A DNA stretch of 42,044 nt, taken from the NCBI GenBank assembly GCA_934190785.1, contig CAKPTA010000009.1:1-42044 (forward strand), written 5' to 3'. Of this stretch, positions 16,323 to 23,824 are shown piece by piece. The translations under genes and the position numbers were made by a program. The notes beneath the pieces were generated by a model. That model had not been told where the DNA came from and did no database searches. It saw nothing but the letters and a program-made list of their open reading frames with translations. The stretch comes from an uncultured Bacilli bacterium. GTDB lineage: Bacteria; Bacillota_I; Bacilli_A; RF39; UBA660. Position 1 is the stretch's first letter; every line of letters starts with the position of its first letter.

Positions 16323-16463
16323 CTATCTACATGGAAGTGGACGAAAGTATCCATCTACTAATCCAATCAAAAAAGTAAGCCCTGCCCCAATTGCAGCCAC
16401 TAAACTAAAACTAAATCCACCACCATTTATTCTTTTTAATTCATCACTTGTTAATGTATTCAT
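16323..16463 (-). CDS. Double-glycine bacteriocin precursor, peptide A
   Basis: A 46-residue precursor. The leader MNTLTSDELKRINGG is a clear double-glycine leader similar to that of peptide B. The 31-residue mature part starts with a third Gly. It holds a hydrophobic helix (FSLVAAIGAGLTFLIGLVDG) with AxxxG and GxxxG (GLVDG) motifs, and ends in RPLPCR. Both mature peptides carry one Cys close to the end, so an intermolecular bond is conceivable. It lies 52 bases after the ABC exporter gene. The two peptides together look like a class IIb pair; activity and target are not predictable from sequence. Confidence 0.8.
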   Translation of the reverse strand: MNTLTSDELKRINGGGFSFSLVAAIGAGLTFLIGLVDGYFRPLPCR

Positions 16464-16515
16464 AAAATTACCCACTTTCTAAAAAATTAAACTATATAAA
16501 AAATAAATAAACCAT

Positions 16516-18570
16516 CTAAGCATAACTTTTCACCTCTTTTTTTATAGTAGACGGAAACTTGATAACTTTATCAAAAATATCTTTATTATCCGTTCTATGG
16601 GACACAACCATAATAATTTTATCTTGATATTTACTAAATATATTTAAAAGAATTTCCCTTTCCATAGATGAATCCATTTCGCTAAAGGACTCATCTAATA
16701 GATATACATCTGCATCTTTTAAAAAAGCTCTAGCTAAAACAATTCTCTGTCTCTCACCACCTGATAGATTACTTCCATTTTCTTCAATTAATGTATCTAT
16801 GCCAATTTTTCTTTTTTCTAAGATATCAGTTACTTTTGTTAATTCTAATATTTCATTTAATTTATCACAATTTATCATGTTATTCATGCATATATTTTCT
16901 CTTATCGTTTTAGTAAATAATATTTCTTGTTGTGACAAATAAATAATTTTTTCCATTATTTCTTCTTCTTTTAATTTACCATTAAATTTTATATTCCCAC
17001 TATATTTATTTAAATAACCTTTAATCGCTTTAAGCATGGTACTTTTTCCAACTCCACTTTTTCCATAAATAAGTATTTTATCATACTTATTTATAGATGT
17101 ATTTATAATAGGCGTTTTATAAATATCCATATCAACACTTAAATTATCAATGTCTATTTTATTTACATTAGTAGGATTTATTTTATTAGTTTGATATTCA
17201 CAAAAGTCGTGAATTCTATCAAGTACCTCTCTTAATTCTTTTTTATCATGCATAAAATATATTAAATTTCTAATTTGTGGTTTTACATAAGAAATTAAAC
17301 TAAAAAAGATAAAAAATGAATTTAGAGAAAATAAATTATTCTTTACTAAGTTAAGGCCATATAAACAAATAAAAAGACTTATAAAATCATCAAATAGATT
17401 GCAAAATATATTTTGAATATTTTCTTTATTTTCTAATTTTTTTATCATGTTAGAATACTCAGCATACGAAAACTCTACATCACTTTTTATATATTTTTCT
17501 AAATTACTTCCTTTCACACTTTCATATCCTTCAATTGCTTCAAATAACTTATGATTAACATCACAATTTTTCTTTTTACATAATGTTGTTACTTTAGCAT
17601 AATCTTTATCCAAATATGAGTATATAAGAAAATAAAGAAGATACATAATTAAAAAGATTAAAGAAAAAGTAACAGAAATATTAAATAAAATAATTAAGGT
17701 AAAAGTAATAGTTAATATATCAATTAAAAAATTAAATATATAGGTTGCTATTGTATCCCCAGCACTTTTAGCATCACTTATTCTTGATATAAATTCCCCA
17801 GTTGTTCTACTACAATAAGTTTTGTAAGGAAGAAATAAGATTTTATTAAATGTATCCAATGTAATTTTTTTATCAATTGAAATTTTTGCATTCAGAGTTA
17901 TCTTATTTTTAATAAAAATCAAAATATTTTGGAATAAAAACAATAAAATTAAAGAAACTACATATGATTTATATATTGTTAAGTCTTGATTTTTTATCAA
18001 AGATAACATCATAAATGAAGTTAAAATAGATGTAATAAGAGAAATAAAATAGATTACAATATAACCTAATATTTTGTTTTTATAAATTTTTATATATTCT
18101 AAAAAATATTTCAACATAACATTATGCTTTTCATAATAAGGGAGTTTTTCTTTTGGAAACATTGTTATAACAATATTATTAAAAATACTAGTGAATTCAT
18201 CTATTGATAGTGTATAAATGGTACTTGCAGGATCGGCAACAACAATTTTATTATGTTTTAAATCTACTTTATAAATAACTACATAGTGATAAAACTTTTT
18301 ATCTATTAACACATGTGCAACACACGGTGTATTAACCTCTTTTAAATTATTTATGTGACACTTTATACCACTACACTCAAATCCTATTTCTCTAGCTATC
18401 TTAACTAAGTTATATGCACTCGTTCCATTACTATTACATCCTACCATATCATAAATAATATTATATGGGATGTTCCCATCATAATATTTTATGATCATTA
18501 AAAGACATGCAACAGCACAATCCTTTTCACTTTGTTGCTTTACGAATGGATATTTACTAATCTTAATCAC
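16516..18570 (-). CDS. Peptidase-containing ABC exporter (C39) for the bacteriocins
   Basis: A 684-residue ABC transporter of the LagD/ComA type. The N-terminal C39 protease has QQSEKDCAVACLLMI with catalytic C18, then H95 (FYHYVVIY) and D113 (VADPAS); it cuts leaders after GG. A six-helix membrane domain (about 160-440) and an ATPase follow, with Walker A GKSGVGKST (about 500), signature LSGGERQR and Walker B VYLLDESF. It should cleave and export peptides A and B. The frame opens with GTG inside a near-perfect AGGAGGTGAT ribosome binding site, with no in-frame ATG nearby. Either GTG is used or translation begins at the ATT codon at 18561, at normal distance. Confidence 0.93.
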   Translation of the reverse strand: MIKISKYPFVKQQSEKDCAVACLLMIIKYYDGNIPYNIIYDMVGCNSNGTSAYNLVKIAREIGFECSGIKCHINNLKEVNTPCVAHVLIDKKFYHYVVIYKVDLKHNKIVVADPASTIYTLSIDEFTSIFNNIVITMFPKEKLPYYEKHNVMLKYFLEYIKIYKNKILGYIVIYFISLITSILTSFMMLSLIKNQDLTIYKSYVVSLILLFLFQNILIFIKNKITLNAKISIDKKITLDTFNKILFLPYKTYCSRTTGEFISRISDAKSAGDTIATYIFNFLIDILTITFTLIILFNISVTFSLIFLIMYLLYFLIYSYLDKDYAKVTTLCKKKNCDVNHKLFEAIEGYESVKGSNLEKYIKSDVEFSYAEYSNMIKKLENKENIQNIFCNLFDDFISLFICLYGLNLVKNNLFSLNSFFIFFSLISYVKPQIRNLIYFMHDKKELREVLDRIHDFCEYQTNKINPTNVNKIDIDNLSVDMDIYKTPIINTSINKYDKILIYGKSGVGKSTMLKAIKGYLNKYSGNIKFNGKLKEEEIMEKIIYLSQQEILFTKTIRENICMNNMINCDKLNEILELTKVTDILEKRKIGIDTLIEENGSNLSGGERQRIVLARAFLKDADVYLLDESFSEMDSSMEREILLNIFSKYQDKIIMVVSHRTDNKDIFDKVIKFPSTIKKEVKSYA

Positions 18571-18613
18571 CTCCTCGATTATATCTTACTTTGTGTAGTT
18601 CTAAAATCCTGCA

Positions 18614-18647
18614 CAAAAAAAAGAAAATCTTACTTTTCTTTTTTATA
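18614..18647 (-). terminator. Terminator after rsmD
   Basis: AAGAAAA and TTTTCTT pair around GTAAGA with long flanking A and T runs on the minus strand. It overlaps the rsmD stop and precedes the bacteriocin operon, which should therefore have its own promoter; a TATAAT box ends 2 bases before the ribosome binding site. Confidence 0.6.
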
Positions 18648-19163
18648 TATATTTATATTTGTATCACCGTATTTTTTCGACTTAATATTTAAAAGATTTG
18701 TTTTAATAACCTCATCTTCTGCCTCACAGATAACAATTCCGTCTGAAGCTAACAAATCATATTTAATGATTAAATCAAGTGCTTCCGATATAAGGTGCAT
18801 CTTATAAGGTGGGTCTAAAAAAATAATATTAAATTTAATTTTTTGTTTAGAAAAATTAAGAAGTGCTTCTCTAAAATCAGAATGATATATATATACATTT
18901 TCTATAGAAGCCGTATTTTTCTTTAAAACTTTAATTGCCTCTATACTTGCATCTACAAAATAACACTTCATACCATATTCGCTTAAGGCTTCAATTCCAA
19001 GAGCACCACTTCCTGCAAATAAATCAAGTGAAACACTATCTTTTAAATATCCTTGTATCATACCAAATAAAGATTCTTTAACTCTATCCATTGTTGGACG
19101 AGTTCCATCAATATTAAACCCATCTAATTTTTTTCCTTTATATTTACCACTTATTACGCGCAT
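18630..19163 (-). CDS. rsmD: 16S rRNA m2G966 methyltransferase RsmD
   Basis: A 177-residue Rossmann-fold methyltransferase. Visible features are MRVISGKYKGKKL at the start, RPTMDRVKESLF (about 23-34), the SAM-binding motif LDLFAGSGALGIEALS, and the catalytic motif FLDPPYK. RsmD methylates G966 of 16S rRNA using S-adenosylmethionine. Start moved to the ATG at 19163, which follows GGAGGAAA; the longer frame upstream adds nine residues with no homology. It lies close to ylbE and ylbD as ylbH does in B. subtilis; coaD, the usual next gene, is replaced by the bacteriocin operon. Confidence 0.92.
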   Translation of the reverse strand: MRVISGKYKGKKLDGFNIDGTRPTMDRVKESLFGMIQGYLKDSVSLDLFAGSGALGIEALSEYGMKCYFVDASIEAIKVLKKNTASIENVYIYHSDFREALLNFSKQKIKFNIIFLDPPYKMHLISEALDLIIKYDLLASDGIVICEAEDEVIKTNLLNIKSKKYGDTNINIYKKEK

Positions 19164-19242
19164 AATTTCCTCCGTATAAAAAATCAACAAAGTTACATAA
19201 TATTAATGTGATTTAAAATCACACATATATTAACTCCCCTAA

Positions 19243-19270
19243 AGAAAAATCCTTCCAAGGATTTTTTTCT
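19243..19270 (-). terminator. Terminator after ylbE
   Basis: AAATCCTT and AAGGATTT form an 8-bp stem with T-rich tails on both sides, so it could act in both directions. It splits ylbDE from rsmD. A second palindrome, GTGATTTAAAATCAC, lies at 19207-19221. Confidence 0.75.
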
Positions 19271-19306
19271 ATACTTAGTATAACAAAATATAGTTAAAAT
19301 GTTAAT

Positions 19307-19528
19307 CTATTTCATTGTCGATAAAATATTTTGTAAAAGGGAAATAGTTTCAACCGCACGTTCCAATCTATCAGTTGGTCTTAATCCATAATAGGTTTTA
19401 GCCTCTTCTATAAAATCTTTTAATTTTTCTGGATGACGATTTAAAGTTTTATACCAATATGAATTTTGTCTTAAATAATTTATATAATTTGGATTACCTT
19501 TTAATTTAAACTGGACATCTAAAGTCAT
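19307..19528 (-). CDS. ylbE: YlbE-like protein
   Basis: A 73-residue protein matching the YlbE family: VQFKLKGNPNYINYLRQN, then WYKTLNRHPEKLKDFIEEAK and YYGLRPTDRLER. The length is normal. Function is not known; in Bacillus it sits in the same row of genes (ylbD-ylbE-ylbF-ylbG-rsmD). The start ATG overlaps the ylbD stop as TAATG, so the two are translationally coupled. ylbF and ylbG are missing between it and rsmD. Confidence 0.8.
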   Translation of the reverse strand: MTLDVQFKLKGNPNYINYLRQNSYWYKTLNRHPEKLKDFIEEAKTYYGLRPTDRLERAVETISLLQNILSTMK

Positions 19529-19881
19529 TAATCTTCAAAGTGCTTATATAATGGCCTTGGCTTATATTCTGGTTTTACAGCTGCATCTTTTGTAGCACTT
19601 AAATCCTGTAAAACCCCAACTACTCTCTCTATATTGCCAATATTTTCTTGAATCGCATCCAAATTAATATTTTTAAGCCAACCTAGAAAATCTTGTGAAC
19701 CACTATCAGTACTCTTTTTTTCCTCTTCTACTTTTATATAATCTTTCCATGCTTCACTAGAATCACCATATAAATCATATATTTCATAAAATTTCTGCCA
19801 TGTCATTTCATTATTTTTGACAAAACGAATAAGCACCGGATTTTTCTTTACAAATTCCTTAAAATTTGTTAACTTATCCAT
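19528..19881 (-). CDS. ylbD: YlbD-like spore coat protein
   Basis: A 117-residue protein with the YlbD family pattern: KLTNFKEFVKKNPVLIRFVK at the start, TWQKFYEIYDLYG at about 30-42 and LGWLKNINLDAIQENIGNIE at about 69-88. YlbD is annotated as a putative spore coat protein in Bacillus. ATG at 19881 chosen because AGGTG lies 6 bases upstream; the GTG three codons earlier overlaps that site. Operon with ylbE, and 27 bases after the sirA-like gene. Confidence 0.78.
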   Translation of the reverse strand: MDKLTNFKEFVKKNPVLIRFVKNNEMTWQKFYEIYDLYGDSSEAWKDYIKVEEEKKSTDSGSQDFLGWLKNINLDAIQENIGNIERVVGVLQDLSATKDAAVKPEYKPRPLYKHFED

Positions 19882-19908
19882 ACAAATCACCTATATTAAT
19901 ATATGTTA

Positions 19909-20334
19909 TTAACTAGTTTTTTTTCCTATTTTTTCAACTTCTTTATTAAGCCAAAAATAATTACTATTCAAAAAATCACATACAAATATTTTACGATTAT
20001 AAATATTAAATATTCTAAAAATCTCAGGATAAGAAGTATCTGTAAATATCACAGTACTAGCATAACCAATTTGAATAAATGTTTTTTCTACAAATGATTT
20101 CATATAAATAATATTATTTTTAAGTAAATTATATTTATATTTTTCTTTAATATAACTATTTAATAGTTTCACACTAAATGGTTTACATAATTGATTAAAT
20201 AAACTAATACCATATGAAAAGTCATATGCTTCTAGACGATATAAGTTTGAAAGTGCCTCATATAAAACACTTGGATTTTTATGATAAATGTTATACACAT
20301 CTGGTTTAATAACAAATAAATAATATTTTTTCAT
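19909..20334 (-). CDS. sirA: SirA-like sporulation inhibitor of replication
   Basis: A 141-residue protein resembling Bacillus SirA (YneE, 148 residues). The beginning KKYYLFVIKPDVYNIYHKNP aligns with HYYTYLIKEEFANHYFGRES, and the end IFVCDFLNSNYFWLNKEVEK aligns with LAFDFNSKRYGWLNPVKE. SirA binds domain I of DnaA and stops new rounds of replication when cells commit to sporulation. Its place next to the coat gene ylbD fits a sporulation role, though it is not where Bacillus keeps it. Similarity is modest in the middle, so the symbol is tentative. Confidence 0.65.
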   Translation of the reverse strand: MKKYYLFVIKPDVYNIYHKNPSVLYEALSNLYRLEAYDFSYGISLFNQLCKPFSVKLLNSYIKEKYKYNLLKNNIIYMKSFVEKTFIQIGYASTVIFTDTSYPEIFRIFNIYNRKIFVCDFLNSNYFWLNKEVEKIGKKTS

Positions 20335-20382
20335 AAAATCACCAAATGTATTATATAAAATGACATCTAAAAAATAGGTCGA

Positions 20383-21156
20383 TTAATGTTTTTTAAACTT
20401 TGTTAATACTATTTTTTTTATATAATCAGTATCAAAACTATCTTCGCACATACGAGCTGTTAGCTCATAATCTTTATCTAAATAAACTTTACCAATTAAG
20501 TTATACATATCATAAGCATGCTTTAATTCATGAACATATATATAGGCATTAGTTAAAGATGTAACTTTCGGAACCATTATATTAAAATCAACCACCTTAT
20601 TATCAATAATTTTAGGATAAACACCATACCAACATAAATCATCTACATATATCTTTCTTTCATTCACATAATCTAAAAATTCTTTTTCGTAATTAAAAAA
20701 TTTATGAATATCATCTTCTGTTAAAAGTAACCCACATATTTCTTTTTTATATGAATCAGTTTCTATAAGAGTATCAAAATTTTTTTTAGGACGAATACAC
20801 CTATATTCCCTATTCATATCAATCGCATCTTCTATACTTTCAATACACCCATAGTAATACTCTAATGTATTTTTATTTACTGAATCAAGAGATAAAAGAA
20901 AATCTTCTAATGCTACTTCATCTATTTTTGATAAATTTTTGATTAAAATACTCAAATAATAATTCTCTTCTTTAGTAATTTTAAAATACTCTTTTATGAT
21001 ATTCAAACTTTCATCTACGCCATTTTCAATAGAAAATGAAAGTGATTTTAATAATGCTTTTACAGCATAATAAATAACAGTTATACATTCTTCTTTATTT
21101 TGACTTTTTAACTCATAAATATCATTTTCAAATTTTAAGACATCTTCTCTTTTCAT
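20383..21156 (-). CDS. Unknown protein with an HExxH motif
   Basis: A 257-residue soluble protein of unknown family. Near residue 212 it has VHELKHAYDMYNLIGK: an HExxH sequence followed by AYD, as in several zinc metallopeptidases. A downstream Glu or Asp that could be a third ligand lies in DKDYELTARMCEDSFD. The N-terminal two thirds are helical and acidic. It starts at the ATG (MKREDV) after GGTGATTAAG. It is 48 bases upstream of the sirA-like gene and could be in the same unit. Peptidase activity is inference from one motif. Confidence 0.6.
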   Translation of the reverse strand: MKREDVLKFENDIYELKSQNKEECITVIYYAVKALLKSLSFSIENGVDESLNIIKEYFKITKEENYYLSILIKNLSKIDEVALEDFLLSLDSVNKNTLEYYYGCIESIEDAIDMNREYRCIRPKKNFDTLIETDSYKKEICGLLLTEDDIHKFFNYEKEFLDYVNERKIYVDDLCWYGVYPKIIDNKVVDFNIMVPKVTSLTNAYIYVHELKHAYDMYNLIGKVYLDKDYELTARMCEDSFDTDYIKKIVLTKFKKH

Positions 21157-21204
21157 CTTAATCACCAACTGCCGTTATTATACAATTATACTTCTATTAA
21201 AACA

Positions 21205-21232
21205 AGAAAAAACATCAAATGATGTTTTATTT
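21205..21232 (-). terminator. Terminator after the small membrane protein gene
   Basis: AAACATCA and TGATGTTT make a stem with a TTTTTTC tail on the minus strand, overlapping the stop at 21227. Confidence 0.75.
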
Positions 21233-21526
21233 TTTTATAAAATATTTAATTAAGTAAAATAAGAATGCAATAAATAAGAAAACAAATAGCCATTCAAATA
21301 TATCATATAAAAGACCAGCTGAATATCTAGCTAATATTTCTAATATAGTTGATGGAATATAATCATTAATAAACTGATTTATAGCTATAATTCCTAATTT
21401 ATCACCAATAAAATGAATTAAATGAAAAAATATTTCAATTATTCCAATAAAATAAACAACACTTTTAAAATCTTTAAAAAAGAACACAATAACAGCTACT
21501 AAAACTAATAATATAATTAAATCCAT
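21227..21526 (-). CDS. Small integral membrane protein, unknown
   Basis: A 99-residue protein with three hydrophobic stretches (about 1-15, 20-45 and 78-95) and few charged residues. There is no recognisable family. It ends in the basic KYFIKK. It has its own terminator and is separated from its neighbours by about 70 bases on each side. A GAGGTGA site supports the ATG. Function unknown. Confidence 0.6.
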   Translation of the reverse strand: MDLIILLVLVAVIVFFFKDFKSVVYFIGIIEIFFHLIHFIGDKLGIIAINQFINDYIPSTILEILARYSAGLLYDIFEWLFVFLFIAFLFYLIKYFIKK

Positions 21527-21557
21527 ACGTCACCTCTATCATACTTATCCAGTATAA

Positions 21558-21594
21558 CAAAAAAATTATTCATTTTCAACAAATGAATAATCAT
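21558..21594 (-). terminator. Terminator after the MraZ-like gene
   Basis: ATTATTCATTT and AAATGAATAAT pair around a short loop and end in T7 on the minus strand. Confidence 0.8.
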
Positions 21595-21597
21595 AAA

Positions 21598-22023
21598 CTA
21601 AATTATTTTTCTATACACCTTAATACAAGGAAAAGATTCTTCCATATATCCTTGAACATGAAGTTTCCTTGGTGTAGTATCACACTCTAATACATTACGT
21701 AAATTATCAGGTATTAAAAAACGCTTTTGCCTATCTAATTTTACAACGTTAGAACACTCACTAAATAAAATATCTAATCGTTGCTTTAATCTCAAATATT
21801 CATCACATTTATCACTATTACATAATTCTTGCTTTCTAGATATTTCTAATATTTTGTTTTTTATAATATTCAAAGCATGAATTGTTATATAATTATTTCC
21901 TTCAATATAACGACCAACAAGTAGATCATTTTCTTCAGCCAATGTAAATGACGGTATAACAATTCTATATTTATTATCAATTGTTACATCTTTTGAACCT
22001 AAAATAATTTCATCACCAAACAT
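21598..22023 (-). CDS. MraZ-like protein with two AbrB-type half domains
   Basis: A 141-residue protein built like MraZ. Two swapped-hairpin motifs are seen: VTIDNKYRIVIPSFTL (about 10-25) and VKLDRQKRFLIPDNLRNVLE (about 95-114), matching the D-x-x-x-R-x-x-I/L-P pattern of MraZ repeats. MraZ binds repeats upstream of the division and cell-wall cluster and regulates it. No mraW or fts genes are adjacent, so this may be a paralogue with another target. The ATG follows GGGAGATAATT. Confidence 0.6.
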   Translation of the reverse strand: MFGDEIILGSKDVTIDNKYRIVIPSFTLAEENDLLVGRYIEGNNYITIHALNIIKNKILEISRKQELCNSDKCDEYLRLKQRLDILFSECSNVVKLDRQKRFLIPDNLRNVLECDTTPRKLHVQGYMEESFPCIKVYRKII

Positions 22024-22085
22024 AATTATCTCCCTCAGATGCAACTATTATATCACGTATTTCATTTAATGCAACTTAAAATAAT

Positions 22086-23684
22086 TTAATTATTAGTAAG
22101 AGCGAGACGGAAACTATCCGAACCGTCTGCAACACCAGTGTATCTACCGAAAGTTGACTGACCTGCAAGATTGCCGTGGGTATAACCACCTCCACGAACG
22201 AACCAAGGGAGAGAAGCGTCAACGAAGTGAGAATTATCACCAAACCAAGAGTTATGTATTCTATTATTTCCATCTTTATCATAATAACGATAAAATGGTC
22301 CAAATTCTCCTGTCGCATCTCCTAAAGTTCGTTTATTAGCGCTTGTCCAACTACTATCACTTGGATAGATATCAAAATATTTTGAATCATACTTAGATAT
22401 TGAGGCTGCATCAAAGCCACTATCTTTATATGTATCTTTCATATAAGCAGCTACATACTCCCATGTTCCTCCACTCATATCGTATACTCCACTTATATTT
22501 CCAGTTGTACTTGCTTTATATCCTATTTCTGTATTATAGGCTTGCGTTATATTAGACGCTGTTCCATATGTTCCAGGATAACTACTTTGGTCTGTTCCTT
22601 CTACGGCACTATATCCTGTTATATAATTACTATTATTATTTATATTTACTTCATCATTTATTCCATATACTGAATATGATAAGTATGTAGCAGCTCCCCA
22701 CTCAGTATTCTTTAACATATGACTATCTAGATTTCTATTATAATTGTAAGATAACTCAAACATTGTCTTTACATTTATATTTCGAAGTGATGTATTATTT
22801 GGTTTTACTGTTATATTACTTGTACTTCCCGTCACTTCAAATTTTCCCATCCAAAATCCATTACTTTCAAAACTTGTAAAGGCTGGATGTGTTAAATATT
22901 CTCCTACCTTTGAACCATTTGATACACTTGTATCTTTATTTTCAAATACTATTTCTATTGTATCTGGTTTACTTGAACTTTCTGGTTTTCCTTCTATATA
23001 GTTTGTATAATTTCCTTCATTAAATATTCTATATTTATATCTTGGTATCCATACAAAATATGATTCAATATTACTTTCTGGTATTACTTCATTATCTTCA
23101 TAGTTTATTGTTTTATCTTTTAGAATAATCGCATTGGCCCATACTTTATTTTTATAGTTATACCATTCTTTTTTGATATCGGCTTTTTTTACTGTTCCAT
23201 CATTTTCTATTGTTACTGCTACTAAGTCACTATTTATAACAGGGTCTGCTCCATTTAAAACAGAATCTTTATATTTTTCTGCTTCAAAAAGCTCACTATC
23301 ACTAATTGTACATGGACTTTTTTCTATTACTTTTGGTGATGTTTCAAGAAACGTCTTTTCTATGCAGTATCCATTTATTTCTAAAGTAGCACTTATATTA
23401 CCTTTCTTATCAACGACAACTGTTCCACTTGTTGGTCTTGTTCCTTTGATTGATAACTTGGTATCACTTGGAAAATCAAATCTTGTATCTTTATCTCCTG
23501 TTATCATACTACTCATGTATTTATTCTCAGCTGCTGATATAACACCATTAGCTGACTCTATAGCTGCACCTTTCTTTGCCTTATCTATTGTATTTAATAC
23601 TAGTGGCATTGATATTAGTGCAACTACTGCTAGTATTACTATTACAGCAAGTAATTCTATTAATGTAAATCCTTTCTTTTTCAT
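22086..23684 (-). CDS. Pilin-like surface protein, copy 2, with FGE/lectin-like C-terminus
   Basis: A 532-residue protein. Residues 1-40 are a type IV prepilin signal and helix (KKKGFTLIELLAV, cut after G5). The middle is a beta-rich pilin body. From about residue 230 the chain resembles formylglycine-generating-enzyme/C-type-lectin folds: WMGKFEVTG, EWGAATYLSYSVYG, GVYDMSGGTWEYVA, then WFVRGGGYT, GNLAGQSTF and SFRLAL at the end. This ending is the form seen in diversity-generating retroelement target proteins. Copy 5 has a closely similar body but a very different last 45 codons. Start at the ATG after GAGGTG; the 20-residue longer frame runs into the promoter. Likely displayed on a pilus or the cell surface. 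Confidence 0.8.
   Translation of the reverse strand: MKKKGFTLIELLAVIVILAVVALISMPLVLNTIDKAKKGAAIESANGVISAAENKYMSSMITGDKDTRFDFPSDTKLSIKGTRPTSGTVVVDKKGNISATLEINGYCIEKTFLETSPKVIEKSPCTISDSELFEAEKYKDSVLNGADPVINSDLVAVTIENDGTVKKADIKKEWYNYKNKVWANAIILKDKTINYEDNEVIPESNIESYFVWIPRYKYRIFNEGNYTNYIEGKPESSSKPDTIEIVFENKDTSVSNGSKVGEYLTHPAFTSFESNGFWMGKFEVTGSTSNITVKPNNTSLRNINVKTMFELSYNYNRNLDSHMLKNTEWGAATYLSYSVYGINDEVNINNNSNYITGYSAVEGTDQSSYPGTYGTASNITQAYNTEIGYKASTTGNISGVYDMSGGTWEYVAAYMKDTYKDSGFDAASISKYDSKYFDIYPSDSSWTSANKRTLGDATGEFGPFYRYYDKDGNNRIHNSWFGDNSHFVDASLPWFVRGGGYTHGNLAGQSTFGRYTGVADGSDSFRLALTNN
22098..22262 (-). other. Hypervariable 3' segment of pilin copy 2
   Basis: Aligned with copy 5 (41284-41443), this stretch keeps invariant codons for WF.RGG, LAGQS and SFRLALTN. 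Between them about 14 codons differ, often with the third base unchanged (CAC/TTC, AAT/GTT, GGT/AAT, GAC/TTC, TCG/TGG, GAT/GGT). That is the pattern expected where AAY codons in a template repeat are mutagenised. No template or reverse transcriptase is present here. Confidence 0.5.
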
Positions 23685-23685
23685 A

Positions 23686-23752
23686 AAAAAATACACCTCT
23701 ATTCTAAAGTGTATTTTAGCATACACCCCCCCCCCACTTGTCAAGTGGCGTG
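23686..23752 (-). promoter_or_regulatory. G-tract promoter and leader hairpin of pilin copy 2
   Basis: TTGACA at 23739-23744, ten G at 23726-23735, TATGCT at 23718-23723 and TAAAAT at 23713-23718 (minus strand). The spacer is 15 or 20 bp. CCACTT and AAGTGG flank the -35 as an inverted repeat. The leader hairpin arms are 23688-23696 and 23709-23717, with the AGAGGTG ribosome binding site at the loop/stem border. Confidence 0.7.
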
Positions 23753-23824
23753 TGGGTGTATTTGGACTATTAGTCTAACAATTCTATGTATATAATAATT
23801 ACTTATTATATATTTAATAAATCT

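Noticed and set aside
16150..16463. Lanthipeptide precursors
   Set aside because: The mature parts have few Cys and Ser/Thr in suitable spacing and no LanM or LanBC enzyme is encoded nearby.
21598..22023. True MraZ of the division and cell wall cluster
   Set aside because: The two half domains fit, but no mraW, fts or mur gene is adjacent, so I keep it as MraZ-like only.
22076..22318. An 80-residue minus-strand frame overlapping the end of pilin copy 2, with a counterpart at 41253-41456
   Set aside because: It lies in another frame within a well-supported gene and recurs only because the two gene copies are similar. No ribosome binding site of its own.
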